Shown here piece by piece: positions 40,957 to 48,386 of a stretch of DNA of 64,000 bases (the first letter of the stretch is position 1; each line of letters begins with the position of its first letter). The DNA comes from Paenibacillus endophyticus (GTDB lineage: Bacteria > Bacillota > Bacilli > Paenibacillales > Paenibacillaceae), in assembly GCF_014192395.1 (NCBI RefSeq), contig NZ_JACHXW010000003.1, positions 124,001 to 188,000 on the forward strand. The letters are read 5' to 3'. Both the position numbers and the translations under genes were made by a program. The notes under the pieces are model-generated. The model had not been told where the DNA came from and searched no databases. It saw only the letters and a program-made list of their open reading frames with translations.

Positions 40957-42990
40957 ATGCTATCGAATCATCAAAAACCATTGCGCCGCAGCATGAGCAT
41001 GATGCTTGTCTGGCTTGAACGCTATAAAGCTATCGACCTGCTGTTGTTCACGGCCGCGCTGCTGGCAAAAGTATATTTATTCTCGGACATATTGCATGTC
41101 AAGAATATGAAAATGACCAGCACGGACGCTATCATCGAGCTTGGCGCCATTATGCTGTTCAGCTTTTGGACAGTCTGGCTTCCCGCGCGGGGCAGGATAC
41201 TTTCACTTATCGGCTTGAACATGCTTGCGTCCTTTGTATTGTACGCAGATATTATTTACTATCGTTATTTCCAAGATTTAATTTCAATACCTGTGCTGCT
41301 GCAATTCAGCCAAGTAGACTCGCTCGGAGAGAGCATCGGCACTCTGCTGCACGTCAAAGACTTCCTTCTATTCCTTGACTGGATTGTCATAGTGCCATTT
41401 GCAATCTACATGCTTATGCGCGGGAAGCGTGATCTGCGCCTCGCTAATGAGTATCGCCGGATTTCTCCCGTTTGGCAAAAAGCGCTCGTCCGCATCGTCA
41501 TGAGCGCAGCCATCTTCGGGATTGGCGCCTCGCTCGTTTTCACGAACGTCAATGAGGCGAAGCGTACGTGGGGCCAGGGCATTTTTGAAGGGAATTGGTG
41601 GAACCTATCCATCTACAACGTGACTGGAGCACTCGGCTTCCATGGCTATGACGCTTACCGCTATGTGAAACGGAACTGGCTGGACGCGGAGACGGTCAGT
41701 GCTGAGCAAGCGTCGGAAACGAAAAGCTGGATCGAGGCCCGCGGTGCCCTTCGCGGAGCGCTTGAGCAGGACAAGCTCTTTGGAGCATACACCGGCAGCA
41801 ACGTTCTTATGATTCAGCTCGAGGCTTTCCAAAATTTTATGATCAACAAATCGATTGGCGGTCAAGAAATTACGCCTCATTTGAATGGCCTGATCAAGCA
41901 GAGCGCTTATTTCAGCCAGTTCTATCACCAGACCGCGCAAGGCCGGACCTCTGATGCAGATTTTACGGCCAATTGCTCCATGCAGCCTGTTCCGAACGGC
42001 TCCGTATTCATTCAATATGCGCCGAATGAGTTTGATTGCATGTCCAGCACCTTAAAGACGAGTGGCTACGGAACTTCCGTCTTCCACGCTTACGAGGGTG
42101 GATTCTGGAATCGGAACACAATGTATCACAATATGCAATATGATCAGTTTTACAGCTTGAAGCATTTCACGCTCGATGAGAAAATCGGCTGGGCGCTCGG
42201 AGATAAATCCTTTTTCAGGCAGTCCATGGACGTGATTTCGGACCAAAAGCAGCCTTTTTACTCTTTTCTTATTACCTTGTCGAGCCATTATCCCTTTACC
42301 ATGCCCAAAGCGGAGCAGCAGCTTAGCTTAGGCGAGCTGGACGGTACGATCATGGGCGACTATCTGCAATCTATCCATTATGTTGACGCCGCGCTCGGCG
42401 AGCTCATTGAACGGATGAAAGCAGAAGGACTTTGGGACAACACGATTCTAGCGATGTACGGCGACCACGACAATTCGATAAAGGATTGGTCGCTGCTAGA
42501 GACATTCCTTGGCAAGCCTCTCAATGAAATGGAGCGCCAGATGATGCTGAAGCAGGTTCCTCTGCTCGTACATTTGCCTGGCGACGAGCATGCCGGCACC
42601 TATTCGGGAGTGGGCGGACAGCTTGATGTAACGCCGACGATCATGCATCTGCTTGGCATGTCGACTGCTGATCAGTACTTAATCGGGACGCCTCTTCTAA
42701 CCGAGCTCCCGCTTCAAGGCAAGCTTGTTGTACAGCGGAATGGATCTTTCACTGACGGCTCTGTCTATTATTTGCCATCATCGGATGGAATAATGGACAA
42801 TGGTGCCTGCTGGAGCATCCCTAGTCAGGCATTAACCGATATGAACGCCTGCGCAGCCGCAGCCGAGAACGCTCGTACCGAGCTCACCGTATCCGATCAG
42901 ATCGTTATGAACAACCTGATCGAGCACTTCAAAGAGCAATCGGCCACGGAAGCGCGTGCAGGCAGTCAACTGGAAACCGCAGCAAAATAA
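40957..42990 (+). CDS. LTA synthase family membrane sulfatase
   Basis: A 677-residue protein with five membrane helices (to about residue 215) and an extracellular alkaline-phosphatase-fold domain. The catalytic threonine lies in the QGRTSDADFTANCS region (family TxGRTSDAEF); NVLMIQLEAFQNFMI holds the metal-binding Glu, and MYGDHDNSIKD the metal-binding Asp-His pair. LtaS-type enzymes transfer glycerol phosphate from phosphatidylglycerol to lipoteichoic acid. It has the typical length. A C-terminal tail after residue 590 is less conserved. GGAGG lies 13 nt before the ATG. Confidence 0.9.
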   Translation: MLSNHQKPLRRSMSMMLVWLERYKAIDLLLFTAALLAKVYLFSDILHVKNMKMTSTDAIIELGAIMLFSFWTVWLPARGRILSLIGLNMLASFVLYADIIYYRYFQDLISIPVLLQFSQVDSLGESIGTLLHVKDFLLFLDWIVIVPFAIYMLMRGKRDLRLANEYRRISPVWQKALVRIVMSAAIFGIGASLVFTNVNEAKRTWGQGIFEGNWWNLSIYNVTGALGFHGYDAYRYVKRNWLDAETVSAEQASETKSWIEARGALRGALEQDKLFGAYTGSNVLMIQLEAFQNFMINKSIGGQEITPHLNGLIKQSAYFSQFYHQTAQGRTSDADFTANCSMQPVPNGSVFIQYAPNEFDCMSSTLKTSGYGTSVFHAYEGGFWNRNTMYHNMQYDQFYSLKHFTLDEKIGWALGDKSFFRQSMDVISDQKQPFYSFLITLSSHYPFTMPKAEQQLSLGELDGTIMGDYLQSIHYVDAALGELIERMKAEGLWDNTILAMYGDHDNSIKDWSLLETFLGKPLNEMERQMMLKQVPLLVHLPGDEHAGTYSGVGGQLDVTPTIMHLLGMSTADQYLIGTPLLTELPLQGKLVVQRNGSFTDGSVYYLPSSDGIMDNGACWSIPSQALTDMNACAAAAENARTELTVSDQIVMNNLIEHFKEQSATEARAGSQLETAAK

Positions 42991-43131
42991 TCTGCTATAT
43001 ACGTTGAACTAAAGTTTTAGAAACCTATGGTAAGAAAATAACGACCTGCATGTCGAATAAGAAAGAAAATAATTTGAACAGGCAGAGATGAAGTTGGAAA
43101 ACTAAACATCACGAAATGAAGTGACACAAGC

Positions 43132-43250
43132 TATGAAATATACAAAAGAACGCCGCAGGTATGAACCATATCAAGCTATGTATATCTTATGGGAAAATCA
43201 GTAAAGGACATCGCCGAGTTCTGTGGTTCAACTTATATAGTTGGGGTAGT
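43132..43250 (+). pseudogene. Decayed N-terminus of an IS630-type transposase
   Basis: Across one frameshift the stretch reads MKYTKERRRYEPYQAMYIL and then MGKSVKDIAEFCGSTYIVG before a stop. This matches the N-terminal helix-turn-helix of IS630-family transposases (YQAIYLYLKGKSVKDIAEIIGRS pattern, split here by a frameshift). Nothing recognisable of the catalytic DDE domain or terminal inverted repeats remains. The rest of 43.0-43.56 kb is non-coding, including a 67-codon frame at 43316 without support. Confidence 0.4.
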
Positions 43251-43568
43251 TTGTTTAGAAAATAGCGCTATCGGACGAGGCTGCGCTGCGGTTTGTACAA
43301 CGTAATCGACGTAACTTGCCTAACTCGATACATACACTGTACTTTGTGCAATCGATGGCCTATTCTAAGGAGATATTCGTTAGTTTGGAGCTCATTCTAC
43401 TGCATAATTACAGTGTAGCCATCCGAAACAGTTCTCATGTGAGGTTTCTATTGTACAAAGTGCAGGCTAGGCTGCTTCTCATTAAACGATATACCTGGAA
43501 CTTAAAAATGAAGATTTAGCGAAGCGTCCAAAACGTAAATGTTTAGTTCAACCTATCAAGCGTCGCAG

Positions 43569-43665
43569 CAAGCGTAAACGGCTGAAGCCGTCCTCTGGCG
43601 GCTAAGCATACGTTTCGCGTAGAAATTTAGAGAAAGTTGGCGAAATCATATACTTTCCTATATTT
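43569..43665. repeat. Dispersed two-hairpin repeat, copy R4
   Basis: The block AGCGTAAACGGCTGAAGCCG ... CATACGTTTCGCG followed by GAAATTTAGAGAAAGT ... ATACTTTCCTATATTTG matches copy R5 at 14215 in both halves and copies R1-R3 in the first half. Confidence 0.8.
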
Positions 43666-43712
43666 GAAACAAAGAAGCTCCTCAGCCAGCGGCCAGGGAG
43701 CTTCTTTGTTTC
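43666..43712. terminator. Long inverted repeat next to repeat R4
   Basis: GAAACAAAGAAGCTCC and GGAGCTTCTTTGTTTC form a perfect 16-bp stem with a 15-nt loop. It lies between the convergent sulfatase and protease genes and probably terminates transcription in both directions. Confidence 0.65.
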
Positions 43713-43751
43713 ATGCGCTTTTTCAAATAGGATTTCATTTTCCATTTCACT

Positions 43752-43953
43752 TGCTGCTTCTATGGCTTCTATGGCTTCTATGGCTTCTATGACTTCTATT
43801 GCTTCTTCAATTGCGAGTTCTAAGCTTACATAATCAATTTCTTTTGCGTCACATGTAACTTTCGCTGTTCTATTTCATCTTTTGTTTCGTTTTATCTTCA
43901 ATTCCATCCTTAATTCCATCTTTTATTTCACTTTCACTTTCACTTTCACTTTA
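43752..43953. repeat. Pyrimidine-rich simple-sequence region
   Basis: About six 9-nt units of the type TATGGCTTC (43756-43808) and four to five TTTCAC hexamers (about 43926-43952) lie in a strongly T/C-biased stretch. It lies between the terminator at 43712 and the stop codon of the protease gene. No credible gene occupies it; open frames there arise from the low complexity. Confidence 0.8.
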
Positions 43954-44000
43954 TATATCTTCGTTTCTTTCAACTTCTATCTCAATAGCTATTGCAAGCA

Positions 44001-45431
44001 TTATTTCTTATGCTGCTTCAGCCAGTCGACCGCGTCATCCAGCTTCTCTACCGGCACAATATTAAGCTCAGCCGCCCCGCTGCGTGCTTCCGCTTCCTGT
44101 TCCTTAGGGACAAAGAAGACGTCCGCATCCGTTCGGCTCACCGCATATGCCTTTTGTTTAATGCCGCCGATAAGGCCTACGCTTCCATCCGCCTCGATGG
44201 TACCCGTGCCTGCGACCTGATTACCGAACGTAATCCCGCCTGGCGTCAGTTGATCCAGAATGGCTAGCGTCAGCATCGCTCCATGCGAGGGCCCGCCAAT
44301 ATGGGCCATAAATCGTTTGTAATCGATGCTGCGAGGAATATCGACCAGCAGCTCCGTCTGTACGGAAATACCGAATACCGGCCTCTCAGCCTGATCAGCC
44401 GAAGCTTTTGCAGCAACCTCTTCCCTCTTAACTTCTCCTGCCCTTCTAAGGGTAACCTCAACGATATCCCCCGGCTTAACCGACTCCTCCATATAACCGG
44501 TCATATCGCTTATCGTTCGTACAGCTTGTCCATTCAGCTTGTCAATAATATCACCAGCCATCAGACGACCCTCGGCTGGACTGTCCTTCACAATAGCGAC
44601 AACTCGAACGCCATCCGGTGTTAATCCTTCTCCTATTCCAGCCATCTTCATAGCAACGGCGGCTGCCACGCTGTTCGCATCCGTCTTCATCATGACGACT
44701 TGTGCATATGTTTCTGTAAGCGGTGGCTCATTTTCCGGCGTTTTTTGGAAACTGTACAATGGCAGAATACTCGCATACAGCCAATCCGCAGGTACGGCAG
44801 GCCGATCAAATACGAGAACCCCGTTGACCGTTCCCCCATGCTGACCGCCATCCACATGCGCATATCGATTCATATTCAAAGTCATCCCTGGATAAGTAAC
44901 CTGATAGCCGGTTGGACACAGCAGAGCAAATAGCAGCATAAGCGACACAACGAGTACAGTCCCACCCCGCTTTGGCAGCCATACAGGCAATCTACCGCGG
45001 CTCAGCTGCCGCCCATTGCCGCTCATTCGATTCGCTGATCTTCTTCTCTCGATTCCCTCACTGATCAGCAAATCAACGTATACGAGCGGCACAGCTGCGC
45101 CAGTCACGAGCAGCAGCCGAAACAGCTCCTCCGGCAAAAATACAATGTAAAATGTACCTATTGCACTAAGGATGGCTATAGCAGCCCGCAGCAGTTGCAT
45201 GGCAAAAACGATCCCTTTCCCACTCCGCTGCTCCCAAATGGCAAGCAGCGCACCTACAGCCCAGCTAAGCGGGATGCATGCAACGAAGTAAAATAGCCAA
45301 TCAATCATCTCAATCCATTGCATGCCGCTTCCTGTCTTTAGAGGTGCTGGCAGCCAAATGAGCTCCGATGCGATTAAACAAGCAAAGGCTGCTGTTAACC
45401 CGAACAAATAATAAACGGCTGGCTTGCGCAT
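44001..45431 (-). CDS. Membrane PDZ / Lon-type serine protease (SepM/YlbL-like)
   Basis: A 476-residue protein. Residues 1-165 have four to five membrane helices, more than the single anchor of SepM/YlbL. A PDZ domain follows (VRVVAIVKDSPAEGRLMAGDIIDKLNG, about 275-340), then a Lon-type proteolytic domain with the serine in GGPSHGAMLTLAILD and the lysine in IGGIKQKAYAV. The usual GPSAG is GPSHG here. Such enzymes process secreted peptides or membrane proteins; SepM cleaves a streptococcal pheromone. No peptide pheromone gene is visible next to it. Confidence 0.87.
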   Translation of the reverse strand: MRKPAVYYLFGLTAAFACLIASELIWLPAPLKTGSGMQWIEMIDWLFYFVACIPLSWAVGALLAIWEQRSGKGIVFAMQLLRAAIAILSAIGTFYIVFLPEELFRLLLVTGAAVPLVYVDLLISEGIERRRSANRMSGNGRQLSRGRLPVWLPKRGGTVLVVSLMLLFALLCPTGYQVTYPGMTLNMNRYAHVDGGQHGGTVNGVLVFDRPAVPADWLYASILPLYSFQKTPENEPPLTETYAQVVMMKTDANSVAAAVAMKMAGIGEGLTPDGVRVVAIVKDSPAEGRLMAGDIIDKLNGQAVRTISDMTGYMEESVKPGDIVEVTLRRAGEVKREEVAAKASADQAERPVFGISVQTELLVDIPRSIDYKRFMAHIGGPSHGAMLTLAILDQLTPGGITFGNQVAGTGTIEADGSVGLIGGIKQKAYAVSRTDADVFFVPKEQEAEARSGAAELNIVPVEKLDDAVDWLKQHKK

Positions 45432-45488
45432 TCACTTTCCTCCTACTATTCCTCTAGATCATCTCGTTTTCAGCCGCATAACAAACAA

Positions 45489-45518
45489 AAGACCCGACGA
45501 ACGACGTCGCGGGGTCTT
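45489..45518 (-). terminator. Terminator of the DUF3990 gene pair
   Basis: AAGACCC and GGGGTCTT with inner CGACG/CGTCG pairing form a hairpin that overlaps the stop codon of the 99-aa gene; on the minus strand it is followed by TTGTTTGTT. Confidence 0.65.
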
Positions 45519-45816
45519 ACTTCGTCTGCAAATATTGGCGTTCTTCCGATCCGATGCCCCGATCCCTAAGCTCGCCTTTCTCTATGCCTTGAATACGCTC
45601 AAGCCATTCCGCCGGGGAATGCTCAGACCGCCGTGCTAGGTCCAGCAGCTGTGCGTAATGCGTGCAATTCTCATATCCGCCAAGCTTGCGTACGATCTCG
45701 ATATATTCCACCACCAGCGCCCTCGCTTCCGAAGCAGGATAACCGTGATCCGCAGACAGAGCTTCAACGATTCCCCGCTCATACAAGCTTAACCTCACCT
45801 GTGCCTTCACTTTCAT
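45517..45816 (-). CDS. Small partner of the DUF3990 protein, antitoxin candidate (99 aa)
   Basis: A 99-residue acidic helical protein (MKVKAQVRLSLYERGIVEAL... ASEARALVVEYIEIVRKLGG). Its start lies inside the DUF3990 gene (38-nt overlap), with AGGTGG 7 nt upstream, so the two are translationally coupled. DUF3990 genes elsewhere are often paired with a small DUF3791 protein; this one shares the size and a similar helix with S-x-x-E-A followed by Y, but I cannot assign it to that family. An antitoxin or immunity role is inference from gene arrangement. Confidence 0.75.
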   Translation of the reverse strand: MKVKAQVRLSLYERGIVEALSADHGYPASEARALVVEYIEIVRKLGGYENCTHYAQLLDLARRSEHSPAEWLERIQGIEKGELRDRGIGSEERQYLQTK

Positions 45817-46393
45817 GATACGTCCACCTGCTTCCCGTATAAATATGGTAGCCAACAAGCTTTACATGCGACTCCCATCGCTCGGAGCAAAAAACAACTT
45901 GATTGCCGAGCCGAAGCGAGTCCATCTTCCTACCCTTGCGCGACACCGTTATTTGTTCATAAAACCATTGCTCATCCTTATATAATTGTACTGCTTTATG
46001 TACGATTTTTCCAGTATCATTGTCTGCCATCGGACCTATAATGATATCGGGATGGATTGTACAGGGGTCTTCTCCCTTGACGTTTGCCCTCCGGTGGGCA
46101 TAAATAAAGGACGCCCATGCCGGTGAATCCGATAGAAACAAAAGCGGTTCCACCTTCTCTGGCACGGAAGCCAGCTCGACAACAAGCACGCAGGGCTTGC
46201 TGCCGTTCCACGACTCCTTCGCCGCTTTATGCGACCATTTCCGCGCTTGCGCGATGGAGATCGTCGTGTAGAAGCCCTCCCCGAAGTCTTTGCCTGGTTT
46301 CCAATAAGGCGAATTGAGCAGCTTTTGCCCAAAGGATTGTACAGTATCGCTTGTCGTCCCATGATATAGCAGCTGCGGAGTCGTAATATCCAC
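45779..46393 (-). CDS. DUF3990 protein, ADP-ribosyltransferase-like (toxin candidate)
   Basis: A 204-residue protein of the DUF3990 family, which has an ADP-ribosyltransferase-like fold. Family landmarks in order are LLYHGTTSDTVQSF (NAD-binding His/Gly-Thr), GKDFGEGFYTTISIAQARKW, HPDIIIGPMADNDTGKI, and the C-terminal LRLGNQVVFCSERWESHVKL followed by VGYH. The Gln in GNQVVF takes the place of the usual catalytic-region QVV. The start is GTG at 46393, with AAAGGAG 7 nt upstream; the frame further upstream runs through a terminator and is not coding. It overlaps the 99-aa gene by 38 nt. Target unknown. Confidence 0.82.
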   Translation of the reverse strand: MDITTPQLLYHGTTSDTVQSFGQKLLNSPYWKPGKDFGEGFYTTISIAQARKWSHKAAKESWNGSKPCVLVVELASVPEKVEPLLFLSDSPAWASFIYAHRRANVKGEDPCTIHPDIIIGPMADNDTGKIVHKAVQLYKDEQWFYEQITVSRKGRKMDSLRLGNQVVFCSERWESHVKLVGYHIYTGSRWTYHESEGTGEVKLV

Positions 46394-46429
46394 TCTCTTG
46401 CTCCTTTCATATCCTTGTGTAGACAACAA

Positions 46430-46457
46430 GACCCTACGAAAAATAGCTCGCAGGGTC
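46430..46457 (-). terminator. Terminator of the DUF1450 gene
   Basis: GACCCTGCGA and TCGTAGGGTC (minus strand) form a 10-bp stem with one G-T pair, 16 bp after the DUF1450 stop. The trailing T-run is short. Confidence 0.55.
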
Positions 46458-46472
46458 CTGGTGTAAGTACGA

Positions 46473-46697
46473 TTATTTCTTGATATAAGGACGGACCTTC
46501 TCGATCGCCTCATCCTCGTTTGCTGCCTTGATGTACCGGCCATTAATAAAAATGAATGCGTAGCGGGCGCATGGCCCGCAATAAGACTTGCAGCCCACGC
46601 GGATTTCAGCGTCAGGAGCTAGCTTTTGCAGCTTCGGTACGATTGATTTCAATTGTGTATGCTTGCATTTGTCGCAAACACGTATGTCATTTGCCAT
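46473..46697 (-). CDS. DUF1450 protein with 2Fe-2S-like cysteines
   Basis: A 74-residue protein with cysteines in VCDKCKHTQ and VGCKSYCGPCARYAF. The order resembles thioredoxin-like 2Fe-2S ferredoxins and the DUF1450 family (YuzB-like). The rest, FIFINGRYIKAANEDEAIEK, is typical of the family. It may bind an iron-sulfur cluster or zinc; function unknown. It lies 35 bp downstream of the HesB-like gene and is probably co-transcribed with it, which supports a link to Fe-S proteins. Confidence 0.85.
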   Translation of the reverse strand: MANDIRVCDKCKHTQLKSIVPKLQKLAPDAEIRVGCKSYCGPCARYAFIFINGRYIKAANEDEAIEKVRPYIKK

Positions 46698-46732
46698 GAT
46701 ATCTTCCTATTTCAACCGGATACCGAGGGAGC

Positions 46733-47035
46733 TTAGTGATCGCCGTGGTTGCCCTTGGTTGGATTCGTAATGGCAAAGCCCTCTTCAGGCACATAGAAAT
46801 AATCGATGCGTACGCCGTCCAGGAAAGCATTGTCTTTCTCGAGAATGACATCAATTCCTTTGTCCGTAGATACAACAATATCCTTTTCAGTCGGCTCGTC
46901 AATTCCCATGCCATAATGCGCATGATCGCCATGGGAATGAGTTACGTAAACTCGAAGCAGCTTGCCTTCGTTTTCAGGCTTGTCCAGCTCGAGTTGCAAT
47001 ACTTTAGCGGCATTCTTCGAAATTTTGCAGTTCAT
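46733..47035 (-). CDS. HesB/IscA-like (YneR-type) protein lacking cluster cysteines
   Basis: A 100-residue A-type-carrier fold protein. LRVYVTHSHGDHAHYGMGID is the family beta core, and KGIDVILEKDNAFLDGVRIDY the second strand set. True IscA proteins have three cysteines (one after the core, CxC at the end); only one, near the N-terminus, is present here, while His residues cluster in HSHGDHAHYG and the C-terminal HGDH. It may bind metal but is unlikely to carry an Fe-S cluster in the classic way. Gene neighbours: DUF1450 downstream, DUF1232 upstream. Confidence 0.82.
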   Translation of the reverse strand: MNCKISKNAAKVLQLELDKPENEGKLLRVYVTHSHGDHAHYGMGIDEPTEKDIVVSTDKGIDVILEKDNAFLDGVRIDYFYVPEEGFAITNPTKGNHGDH

Positions 47036-47079
47036 TAATCATCCAGCTCCTCTTATCGTTAGCCTTGCGGCAATATTTA

Positions 47080-47319
47080 TTATTTTATATTATACTTGGT
47101 CTCCATTCTACGGGCAAACCATTCCGCAATGACCATCGTAACTGCAATATCGTCAATAGGCAGAAACGGCAGCGGCAGCACGTCAGGCAGCACCCAATAG
47201 AGGAAAACAGGCACGGTAAAAATCAGCTTGTCCAGCAGTGAAACGTTTTTTGACCGAAGCAGCTGGAAAATACGGACAAACGTCCGCTGCCAATGCCGCA
47301 GCGACAGCAACTTGCGCAT
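47080..47319 (-). CDS. DUF1232 (YkvA-like) small membrane protein
   Basis: A 79-residue protein with the DUF1232 core: LDKLIFTVPVFLYWVLPDVL followed by PLPFLPIDDIAVTMVIAEWF. The family pattern is a hydrophobic hairpin with P-D...P-x-D-D residues at the membrane edge. Its function is unknown. The start at 47319 has AGGTGGGG 6 nt upstream. It is followed by the HesB-like gene on the same strand after a 44-bp gap. Confidence 0.82.
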   Translation of the reverse strand: MRKLLSLRHWQRTFVRIFQLLRSKNVSLLDKLIFTVPVFLYWVLPDVLPLPFLPIDDIAVTMVIAEWFARRMETKYNIK

Positions 47320-47378
47320 CTGACACCCCACCTTTGCTGAGCTTTTCGAACTATTATAGCATAAATGGCCGAAGGCCG

Positions 47379-48263
47379 CTAAAGACGTAGCATCTCTAGC
47401 AGCAGCGGCTGCAGCTCCATGTAAATATGGTCAAACTTGCTCATCGGAAGCGGATTCTCTCCATACCCCGCCTCTACCGTAAATCCGGGCCTGCGATAGC
47501 GCTGAATATACCAATCCTTGTAACCTGCATCGCTGCCGGACAACTTCACCGCCTCATATCCGCTTGCCCTTGCCAGCTTCTTAGCAAGCTGCTCCGAATC
47601 GGCAGGCTCATAATCACGGTAGTTCCAATAAATTTCCCTGCCTTGCGTGTGCAGCGCCATCACGGCATGAAAGCCCATCCTATCCGTGAAGCTGGCCATT
47701 GCAGCCGCTTCCGGCTCACTAAGCGGATAAGGTCCAGGATAGTCGCGCGGTCCCGGGCTTTCAATGCCTCTGCGCTTGCATTCCTCTTCCCAAAACGCCG
47801 GGAATTGGTCATTCAAATCGACGCCCCGGATATTCGCTTTCCAGCCCTCGAACTGCGCAGAGCCCCTATTCCACTCCAATAGCTGGCGATAATAGGGATG
47901 CCTCTCCGACAAGCCTTCCTGCGAAAGCTCAACACCGTCGGGATTGACCATGGGAACGACCCATAATGTCACCTCTCTGCACAGATCCGCCACCCGCTGT
48001 CCGCCGATTTCCTCGCCGCTGCAATACGCTGCCGATAAATCCGCGACAAAACGCATCAACAAAGCGGATGTGATCCACTCATTCGCATGAAATGAACCAT
48101 TCATATGGATGCGGCGTTGACCCGTACCGCAGCGAAGGGCGAGCAGCGGCTTGCCCATCACGCTTTCCCCGATTACATGCGATGACAGAAAGGGGTACCT
48201 GCCCGACAGCTGCCTGACCCCTTCCAGCAAATCAGCATACCTATAGCTTTGTTCGGAGTACAT
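47379..48263 (-). CDS. M14-family zinc carboxypeptidase (gamma-D-glutamyl-diaminopimelate peptidase-like)
   Basis: A 294-residue M14 peptidase. The zinc ligands are His59 and Glu62 in SFHANEW and the His in MALHTQGREI (about residue 205); the catalytic Glu is in GFTVEAGYGENPLP. NPDGVEL and RGVDLNDQFPAFW are family substrate-site motifs. Close relatives split gamma-D-Glu-meso-diaminopimelate bonds of murein peptides (MpaA/ENP1 type). No signal peptide or LysM repeats are present, so it probably acts in the cytoplasm on recycled peptides. The glutamate racemase gene upstream on the same strand fits a cell-wall theme. Confidence 0.9.
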   Translation of the reverse strand: MYSEQSYRYADLLEGVRQLSGRYPFLSSHVIGESVMGKPLLALRCGTGQRRIHMNGSFHANEWITSALLMRFVADLSAAYCSGEEIGGQRVADLCREVTLWVVPMVNPDGVELSQEGLSERHPYYRQLLEWNRGSAQFEGWKANIRGVDLNDQFPAFWEEECKRRGIESPGPRDYPGPYPLSEPEAAAMASFTDRMGFHAVMALHTQGREIYWNYRDYEPADSEQLAKKLARASGYEAVKLSGSDAGYKDWYIQRYRRPGFTVEAGYGENPLPMSKFDHIYMELQPLLLEMLRL

Positions 48264-48340
48264 GACGATCCCTCCAGCTGCCTTAGTTTACTCCCTTCAT
48301 CGTATGCGCTGAGCGGGCTGTCCTATGAAGCAACGCCCAA

Positions 48341-48370
48341 AAGAAGCTGAACCGGCAGGTGCAGCTTCTT
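48341..48370 (-). terminator. Probable terminator of the glutamate racemase gene
   Basis: AAGAAGCTG and CAGCTTCTT form a 9-bp stem, followed on the minus strand by TTTTGGG, 17 bp after the racemase stop codon. Confidence 0.65.
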
Positions 48371-48386
48371 AGGCAGCGCGTGAATC

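Noticed and set aside
43316..43519. 67-codon frame in the gap after the sulfatase gene.
   Set aside because: No ribosome binding site in the right place, no family pattern, and it lies in decayed DNA.
43882..44220. 112-codon frame starting in the simple repeats.
   Set aside because: Its first half is low-complexity T/C repeats, and its second half is antisense to the PDZ-Lon protease gene.
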